Origin: Methanomassiliicoccaceae archaeon
GTDB lineage: Archaea > Thermoplasmatota > Thermoplasmata > Methanomassiliicoccales > Methanomethylophilaceae
Reading direction: 5' to 3'
Assembly (NCBI GenBank): GCA_031260545.1
Contig: JAIRJQ010000037.1
Span: 1 to 12,060 of the forward strand
Length of the DNA: 12,060 bases
The notes beneath the pieces were generated by a model, which saw only the letters and a list, made by a program, of their open reading frames with translations, did no database searches and was not told the origin of the DNA. Each line of letters starts with the position of its first letter. The stretch's first letter is position 1. Both the position numbers and the translations under genes were made by a program. This document shows positions 1 to 5,087 of the stretch, in pieces.

Positions 1-112
1 CGCATTGATCGAATCGTCCATCGCCAAGTACAGATTGTTCCGTTTGCCTAACCTTCTGACCGCATCGTTCGTACTGTCGCTGCTGGCGATCATATCTTTG
101 TATATACTCTGA
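1..112 (+). CDS. hyfC: HyfC/NuoH-like membrane subunit, C-terminal end only
   Basis: An open frame runs in from the left edge (first full codon at base 2) and stops at TGA 110-112. The visible 36 residues begin ALIESSIAKYRLFRLPNLL and continue into a hydrophobic helix ending SLYIL. A conserved Glu followed by AKxRLFRxPxLL and a last transmembrane helix is the characteristic C-terminus of the HyfC/HycD/NuoH family. These subunits anchor the hydrophilic arm of group 4 hydrogenases and complex I to the membrane and help link redox chemistry to ion movement. The stop codon overlaps the GAGGTG ribosome binding site of the next gene, so the two are translated as one operon. The fragment is short, but its position directly before HyfE, HyfF and HyfG homologues supports the call. 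The start lies outside the window. Confidence 0.8.
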   Translation, partial: ALIESSIAKYRLFRLPNLLTASFVLSLLAIISLYIL

Positions 113-116
113 GGTG
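111..116 (+). promoter_or_regulatory. Ribosome binding site of the hyfE-like gene
   Basis: GAGGTG lies five bases before the ATG at 122 and overlaps the stop codon of the upstream HyfC-like gene. It matches the archaeal 16S anti-Shine-Dalgarno sequence and supports the ATG at 122 as the start. Confidence 0.7.
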
Positions 117-121
117 AAAGG

Positions 122-781
122 ATGGACGCCATACTTACCGGGAATCTCATAGACCTCTGCGCCGTCGCGATGCTTCTGCTCTCACTGCTTGCGATGGCCG
201 CATCCAGGATGGGGCAGCTGATAAATGCGTTCGCAATACAGTCGCTGTTCCTTGCGGCGCTGGCGTTCGTTGTGGGATTCAGTACCGGCCGTTTCGGGAT
301 ATTCCTGATAGGCGGGATCGCATTCGGAGTAAAGGTGATATTCATACCCTGGTTCCTGAGATACACATCATTTCGCATAAAGGCCGGATCGGAGGTGGAT
401 TCCTCTGTAGGGATTCCAAGCTCACTGCTGATATCGGCGGCGCTGATAATCCTCTCCTATTTTGTGACGACGCCGCTGTCGGATTCGATCGATATGATAA
501 CAGTGAACTGTCTCGCGATATCCACGTCCATGATCATGATCGGACTGTTCATGATGGCGACCAGAAAGAAAGCGATCGCCATGGCCATAGGGCTGCTGAC
601 GATAGAGAACGGACTGTTCCTCGGAGTGCTTTCGATATCATACGGAATGCCGCTGCTCGTCGAGATAGGCATATTCTTCGATGTGGTCATGGTGGCGGTG
701 ATCGTCGGGATCTTCGCATTCCGTATAAGCGAGACATTCAATACGATAGACGTATCATTCCTCAGGAGGCTGAAGGATTGA
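122..781 (+). CDS. hyfE: Hydrogenase-4 component E-like membrane subunit (HyfE)
   Basis: This 219-residue protein is almost entirely hydrophobic, with about seven predicted transmembrane helices, and matches the usual length of HyfE (about 216). The C-terminal half resembles NuoK/MrpC: residues 158-200 contain LLTIENGLFLGVL and then GMPLLVEIGIFFDVV, with acidic residues E162, E181 and D187 inside membrane segments. K71 (VKVIFIPWFL) is a further buried charge. In the family such residues belong to the ion-translocation path of the membrane arm. The gene follows HyfC directly and its TGA overlaps the TTG start of the HyfF-like gene, so translation is probably coupled. In E. coli Hyf an additional antiporter-like gene, hyfD, lies between hyfC and hyfE; it is absent here. 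The family call is firm; the ion moved cannot be read from the sequence. Confidence 0.9.
   Translation: MDAILTGNLIDLCAVAMLLLSLLAMAASRMGQLINAFAIQSLFLAALAFVVGFSTGRFGIFLIGGIAFGVKVIFIPWFLRYTSFRIKAGSEVDSSVGIPSSLLISAALIILSYFVTTPLSDSIDMITVNCLAISTSMIMIGLFMMATRKKAIAMAIGLLTIENGLFLGVLSISYGMPLLVEIGIFFDVVMVAVIVGIFAFRISETFNTIDVSFLRRLKD
764..769 (+). promoter_or_regulatory. Strong ribosome binding site that fixes a TTG start
   Basis: A perfect AGGAGG lies eight bases before TTG 778-780, inside the 3' end of the HyfE-like gene. No ATG is placed to use it, and the TTG begins the family-typical N-terminus, so it decides the start of the HyfF-like gene. Confidence 0.75.
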
Positions 782-2244
782 ACGGTTCCGTGGAACTGCT
801 GCTTGTCGCGCCTGTTGTTACGGCGCTCATATGTTTCCTCATGCCGAGGTGGAAATGGACGGCGATCGTTTCTGTGCTGGGTTCGTCGGCGACCGTCGTT
901 GCTGCCGCCCCGATATGTTATGAGGCGTTCAAAGGTGACGCCGTTGTATATTCATTGTGGTATTTTGACGGGCTTTCCGCATTGTTCGTTATTATAACAG
1001 CGTGCATAGGTCTGCTTGTATCCGTCTATTCCTACGGATATATGAAGAGGGACATAAATGACGGGCGGACGACAACGAGGGACGGACGATCGTATTTCGT
1101 GATATTCCAATTGTTCGTCTTCGCGATGATCCTGGTCTGTGTGGTCGATTCCGTCGGGATATTGTGGATCGCGATCGAGGCTACAACGCTCATATCGGCG
1201 TTCCTTGTCGGTTTTTATAAGACGGAGGGGGCGACGGAGGCTGCATGGAAATATCTGATGATATGCTCCGTCGGGATAGTTCTGGCACTTTTCGGTATAA
1301 CGTTATTGTACGCATCGTCGCTTAACACCGTAGGCGATACTCCTAATTCTTTGGACTGGTCCATACTCGTGTCGATCGCGCCTGAGCTGGACCCGGGACT
1401 GATAAAAGTGGCATTCATTTTCATCCTTATCGGTTTCGGTACGAAGATGGGGCTGGTGCCGATGCACACCTGGCTTCCGGACGCACACAGCCAATCCCCG
1501 ACGCCCGTGAGCGCGATGCTGTCGGCGGTACTTCTGAACTGTGCCCTTTATGCGATATTGAGGTTCCGGGCGATCGCCGATCTGACCGTGCCGGGCTTCA
1601 CATCGTCGCTGCTGATCGGATTCGGACTTGTATCCATGATCGTGGCGGCATTCTTCATAATCATATCGAAGAACATCAAGCGCATGTTCGCATATTCCAG
1701 CATAGAGCACATGGGGATCATTGCGATAGGGTTCGGCATCGGTACGCCTTTGGCGATGTTCGGTGCGCTTTTCCATATAATAGCTCATTCGTTAACAAAA
1801 TCGGCGGCATTCTTCTCTGTCGGGAACATCATACAGGAATACGGGACCACGAATATGAACGAGATACGCGGCATGAGAAAGAAGATGCCGTTCACATCAT
1901 TTGCGATAACGCTGTCATCACTGGCCATTATAGGTCTGCCGCCGTTCGCCGTATTCATAGGTGAAATATCCATAATCAAAGGGATGGCGGATGCGGGGAT
2001 GTATGCTTTGATCGCATTGTTCGTGATATTACTGATAATGGTCTTCGCCGGATTCATACGTAACGTGTTCCCTATGCTGTCCGGAACGGCAGATAATGAT
2101 GCAAGCGGTCCGCTGGGGGCGTCAAAGACGGTACCGATAGTGATATTGATCATAGCAACGCTGTTCTTCGGACTTTTCATGCCTGAAGAGATCAGAGAGG
2201 TGTTGGAGTCGATGGTCCCGATTTTGTCCGGAGGCAGGATATGA
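778..2244 (+). CDS. hyfF: HyfF-like antiporter-type ion-translocating subunit (NuoN/NuoL/MrpD superfamily)
   Basis: The protein has 488 residues and about 14 transmembrane helices, typical of HyfF. Family hallmarks are clear: ILWIAIEATTLISAFLVG carries the conserved helix-5 glutamate E134; GTKMGLVPMHTWLPDAHSQS carries the helix-7 lysine K223 and the W-L-P-D-A-H signature at 232-237; the LLNCALYAILRF stretch follows at 252-263; and AYSSIEHMG at 305-313, H333, H337 and K341 (HSLTKSAAFF) supply the later buried charges. Complex I relatives use these residues for proton or sodium movement across the membrane. Translation starts at TTG 778, overlapping the upstream stop as TTGA, with AGGAGG eight bases before it. 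The 3' end overlaps the next gene as ATGA. It is the probable ion pump of this complex; whether it moves protons or sodium is unknown. Confidence 0.93.
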   Translation: MNGSVELLLVAPVVTALICFLMPRWKWTAIVSVLGSSATVVAAAPICYEAFKGDAVVYSLWYFDGLSALFVIITACIGLLVSVYSYGYMKRDINDGRTTTRDGRSYFVIFQLFVFAMILVCVVDSVGILWIAIEATTLISAFLVGFYKTEGATEAAWKYLMICSVGIVLALFGITLLYASSLNTVGDTPNSLDWSILVSIAPELDPGLIKVAFIFILIGFGTKMGLVPMHTWLPDAHSQSPTPVSAMLSAVLLNCALYAILRFRAIADLTVPGFTSSLLIGFGLVSMIVAAFFIIISKNIKRMFAYSSIEHMGIIAIGFGIGTPLAMFGALFHIIAHSLTKSAAFFSVGNIIQEYGTTNMNEIRGMRKKMPFTSFAITLSSLAIIGLPPFAVFIGEISIIKGMADAGMYALIALFVILLIMVFAGFIRNVFPMLSGTADNDASGPLGASKTVPIVILIIATLFFGLFMPEEIREVLESMVPILSGGRI

Positions 2245-3704
2245 TCATTGAGACAAATGCCGCCATAGGCGATCTTGAGAATGTTGTCAGAGAAATGTCA
2301 TCATCCGGGTTCGGGATCGCATGTATGTATGTCAAAGAAGGGTCGTATGACGTTGTGAGATCCCTGGAAGTGATAATGGTCTCCGACAAAGAGGTGACTA
2401 AGATCTCGTCTCATATTCCGGAGAATGTCTATCCTGCGCTGACGCCTCATTTCCCTGCCGCTAACATATATGAACGAGAGATATCGGAAATGAGCGGAAT
2501 ACTCCCGCTGGGCCACTCCGACCTCAGGCCTCTTAAACTGAGAACGATCAGGGACGGATCGTACCCGATGCAGAAGACGGAGCGCACAGAAGGAACATCC
2601 CGCCCCGTGCTGCTGCCTATGAATGGTATGTTCGGTGAGGGATTATTCGAGATACCCGTGGGCCCGATACACGCCGGCGTCATAGGCCCGGGACATTTCA
2701 GGTTCAGCGTGGCAGGCGAGCCCATACTTATGCTGAGAACGTATCTCGGGTATACGCACAGAGGTATAGAGAAAATGATGGAAACGCCTGTCCGGAAGGA
2801 CAATACCAAACTAGTGGAACGGATATCCGGGGACAACGCAATAGCGCATTGTCTTGCCTATCTCCAGGTGATCGAAGGAGATGCGGACATACCGCCGCGT
2901 GCTCTCTATGTCCGAATGATATATGCGGAGCTTGAACGCATATATTATATGCTGGGCGGTATCGCAGGCATAGCGACCGACACCGCACTTACGGTGCCGG
3001 CGGCTAAAGGATACGTATTGAAAGAACGCGTCCTGAGGCTGAATGAGAGGATATCCGGACATAGATTGCTCTGGGGCAACCTGAGGCCCGGAGGGCTCCG
3101 CGAAGATATGAGCAGCGCCTCCATGGCGGAGATCGAGAGAGAAATAGTGCATCTGAGGTTCGAGGTCGACGAACTGTTCGGTTCGCTGACGGCATCGCCG
3201 TCCTTCATGGACCGCGTTGATAACACAGGGATATTGACGAAAGAGGATGCCGTCAGACTCAGAACGGTCGGACCGACGGCAAGGGCCAGCGGTGTGGAGT
3301 ATGATGTAAGGAAGAATCATCCTTATGCCGCATATAAAATGATCGGAATGAAGATACCCGTGCACACATCCGGGGATGTGTACGCAAGGCTGAAGGTGAA
3401 AAAGGATGAGGTCCTTGAATCGATCAGCATAATAGCGCAGTGCCTGAGCAGCATGGAGCCGGGAGATGTCCTGTGCAAAATAAAAACGGAGGATGGTTTC
3501 CGAATAGGGATGACCGAGTCACCAAGAGGCGAGGTCATTCACTGCGCCCATGTACTGAAAGGGAATATATGGAGGTATAAGGTCAGAGATCCGTCATTCC
3601 CGAACTGGCCCGCGCTGGAACTTGCGGCGCTCGGCAACATAATACCGGACTTCCCGCTTGTGAATAAATCATTCGACCTCTCGTACAGCGGGAACGATCT
3701 GTAG
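2241..3704 (+). CDS. hyfG: Fused NuoC/NuoD-like large subunit (HyfG/HycE family) lacking all NiFe ligands
   Basis: The protein has 487 residues. Residues 1-115 form a NuoC-like domain; 120-487 form the NuoD/hydrogenase large-subunit domain, with PVGPIHAGVIGPGHFRF at 139-155, YLGYTHRGIEK at 168-178 and TESPRGE at 425-431. In hydrogenases the metal centre is held by ERxCGxC and DPCxxC. Here the first site is ERISGDN (S196 and N199 replace the cysteines) and the second is FDLSYSG (S481 and G484 replace them). A NiFe site is therefore not expected, and neither is hydrogenase activity. The family contains such Ni-free relatives (Ehr-type complexes), and complex I NuoD itself lacks these cysteines. 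The reading frame is intact, so this is not decay. The start ATG overlaps the HyfF stop as ATGA with GGAGG six bases upstream. The stop is TAG, followed in frame two codons later by TGA. The electron acceptor is unknown. Confidence 0.92.
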   Translation: MIIETNAAIGDLENVVREMSSSGFGIACMYVKEGSYDVVRSLEVIMVSDKEVTKISSHIPENVYPALTPHFPAANIYEREISEMSGILPLGHSDLRPLKLRTIRDGSYPMQKTERTEGTSRPVLLPMNGMFGEGLFEIPVGPIHAGVIGPGHFRFSVAGEPILMLRTYLGYTHRGIEKMMETPVRKDNTKLVERISGDNAIAHCLAYLQVIEGDADIPPRALYVRMIYAELERIYYMLGGIAGIATDTALTVPAAKGYVLKERVLRLNERISGHRLLWGNLRPGGLREDMSSASMAEIEREIVHLRFEVDELFGSLTASPSFMDRVDNTGILTKEDAVRLRTVGPTARASGVEYDVRKNHPYAAYKMIGMKIPVHTSGDVYARLKVKKDEVLESISIIAQCLSSMEPGDVLCKIKTEDGFRIGMTESPRGEVIHCAHVLKGNIWRYKVRDPSFPNWPALELAALGNIIPDFPLVNKSFDLSYSGNDL

Positions 3705-3709
3705 GTGAT

Positions 3710-4480
3710 ATGATGAAAAAAGGACCGTTCAGAAGATCGATCGCAAATCTCTTCTCATTTAATGTCACTACAGAGAACCAGGAGGTCCTGTTCGCAAAAA
3801 GATCCGTTATGCCTTTCGCCGGCGAGGAATGTGACGACTGCGGAAAATGCGCTGATATCTGTCCGTCGAAAGCGATCGTCATATCGCAGAAGTGGACCGT
3901 AGACATCGGAAAGTGCATACTGTGCAAAGAGTGTATCTCGGAATGTCCCGCGAATGCCATATCCCTGGTGGAGGCTCCGGATTATGCTTTGAAAAGAGAG
4001 GATCTCATATTCAGGCGCGGCGATGGAACATCCCGTATTGCCGGAACATTGGATGGCGAAAAGCTCAGGACGATGAGGAGGTCCGTGAACATACGCGAAG
4101 TGGACACCGGGTCATGCAATGCGTGCGAGGTGGAGGTGAACATGCTTGCCAATCCGTTCTATGATATGGAACGTTTCGGAATAAGGATAGTGGCGTCGCC
4201 CAGACACGCGGACATGCTTCTCGTCACGGGGCCGCTGACCGAGAATATGTACAATGCGCTGATCAAGGCGGTGGCGGCCGCACCTGACCCGAAGATCATT
4301 GTGGCGATGGGGTCCTGTGCGATATCCGGAGGGGTGTTCGCAGACGGTACAGTGATCGGAGAGGGGATAAACGATACTGTTAACGTAAATATGTTCATAC
4401 CCGGATGCCCGCCCGCGCCGGACAGACTTTTAAGGGCGATGCTGTCCGCATTGGGACGGAAGCCTACTGAACGACAATGA
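3710..4480 (+). CDS. Fused ferredoxin (HyfH/NuoI) and NuoB/HyfI-like small subunit
   Basis: This 256-residue protein joins two subunits that are separate in most hydrogenase-4 and complex I systems. Residues 38-82 carry two ferredoxin motifs: C41, C44, C47, C51 and C69, C72, C75, C79, each ending in CP, enough for two [4Fe-4S] clusters. Residues 125-250 are NuoB-like, with GSCNACEVEV (C136, C139), GSCAISGGVF (C203) and PGCPPAPDRLL (C233), the four ligands of the cluster next to the large-subunit active site. All Fe-S ligands are present, so the electron wire from a ferredoxin-like donor to the large subunit looks functional although the large subunit has lost its metal ligands. Start: ATG 3710, or ATG 3713 just after it; TAGGTGAT immediately upstream serves either. 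The gene ends the operon and overlaps the oppositely oriented stress-protein gene by 17 bases. Confidence 0.92.
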   Translation: MMKKGPFRRSIANLFSFNVTTENQEVLFAKRSVMPFAGEECDDCGKCADICPSKAIVISQKWTVDIGKCILCKECISECPANAISLVEAPDYALKREDLIFRRGDGTSRIAGTLDGEKLRTMRRSVNIREVDTGSCNACEVEVNMLANPFYDMERFGIRIVASPRHADMLLVTGPLTENMYNALIKAVAAAPDPKIIVAMGSCAISGGVFADGTVIGEGINDTVNVNMFIPGCPPAPDRLLRAMLSALGRKPTERQ

Positions 4481-4853
4481 CGATGCGGTTCGCGTTCCTC
4501 ATGACCTGTTCGGAAATGGTGCCCATGAGAATGCGGTCGATCGCCGTCTTATCGCTGTGGCCGACGATGATCGCTTCGGCATTGATCCTCTCGGCCGCGG
4601 CGATTATCTCTTCTGTGGCGGGACCTATACCGATCAGCGTGGATGCGACCGTTCCTCTCTTGGAGGCTTTTTCCTTGGCGGCCTCCAGACGGGCCTTTAT
4701 CTGACCTAGTTTGTCCCCGCTGTCCGCAGCATCCTTGGATGTGATCGATGACAATATGTAAAGCGGCTGCCCGTATGCAAGGGCATACCCTATCGCATAA
4801 TCCAGGACCTTATCGCTCTGTGACCTCCAGTTGTATGCGAGAAGAATAGTCAT
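4464..4853 (-). CDS. Universal stress protein (UspA family), degenerate ATP site
   Basis: This soluble protein of 129 residues is slightly shorter than the usual 140-150 of single-domain Usp proteins. The fold is recognisable: strand 1 MTILLAYNW, helix KVLDYAIGYALAYGQ, a central strand around STLIGIGPATEEII, and the C-terminal AEAIIVGHS...GTISEQVMRNANRIVIVV. The ATP-binding motif G-2x-G-9x-G-S/T is imperfect: G98 is followed by D101 where the second glycine should be, although G111-T112 is at the right distance. The strand-1 aspartate that contacts nucleotide in ATP-binding members is asparagine (N8). It may bind nucleotide weakly or not at all. The gene has its own TATA-like element about 25 bases upstream and converges on the hydrogenase-like operon with a 17-base tail overlap. 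The stop is TAG. No functional link with the operon can be shown. Confidence 0.88.
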   Translation of the reverse strand: MTILLAYNWRSQSDKVLDYAIGYALAYGQPLYILSSITSKDAADSGDKLGQIKARLEAAKEKASKRGTVASTLIGIGPATEEIIAAAERINAEAIIVGHSDKTAIDRILMGTISEQVMRNANRIVIVVQ

Positions 4854-4874
4854 CGTATCTTAATCCTCAGATGG

Positions 4875-4882
4875 GATATAAA
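4875..4882 (-). promoter_or_regulatory. TATA-like promoter element of the stress-protein gene
   Basis: Read on the minus strand this is TTTATATC, centred about 25 bases before the ATG at 4853. Archaeal TATA boxes sit about 25 bases before the transcription start, so the mRNA is probably leaderless or nearly so. A GAGG at 4865-4868 lies between the two and would not be in such a transcript. Confidence 0.5.
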
Positions 4883-5029
4883 CGATTTGTTAATGTTATT
4901 CCGATTGATCGAACGAATGATCATGCATATGGCCTCCGGCGGCGGATGTACCCTGTAAATTCATCGAACGCTTTGAACAAAAACAGCGACACCTGAGCGG
5001 AACCGTTCATTTATGTGCAGAAATAATTA

Positions 5030-5063
5030 AAGGAGAGGGGTTGTCCCCTCTTTTTGTTGTTTT
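5030..5063. terminator. Hairpin with T-rich flanks, possible bidirectional terminator
   Basis: GAGGGG (5035-5040), loop TTGT, CCCCTC (5045-5050) form a perfect six-pair stem, extended by an A-T pair and, in plus-strand RNA, by two G-U and further A-U pairs. On the plus strand it runs into TTTTTGTTGTTTT; on the minus strand it is followed by CCTTTAATTATTT. It lies about 30 bases past the stop of the surface-protein gene and could end that transcript. The stronger T tract is on the plus strand, where it could stop read-through from the hydrogenase-like operon across the antisense of the stress-protein gene. The rest of 4854-5087 holds the stress-protein promoter and nothing else I can name. Confidence 0.55.
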
Positions 5064-5087
5064 AGGCTTTCTGTTACATTCCTGGTC

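Noticed and set aside
1303..1788. 161-codon minus-strand open frame inside the HyfF-like gene, plus several others opposite the operon (for example 2811-3365)
   Set aside because: They are shadows of strongly supported plus-strand genes. Their products are rich in Arg and His and show no domain.
2241..3704. The large subunit as an active NiFe hydrogenase
   Set aside because: All four metal-binding cysteines are absent at motifs that otherwise align cleanly. The protein was kept as a family member but not as a hydrogenase.
4854..5029. Small RNA or tRNA in the gap between the stress protein and the surface protein
   Set aside because: No cloverleaf, kink-turn or other fold could be traced by eye; only the stress-protein promoter and the terminator-like hairpin stand out.
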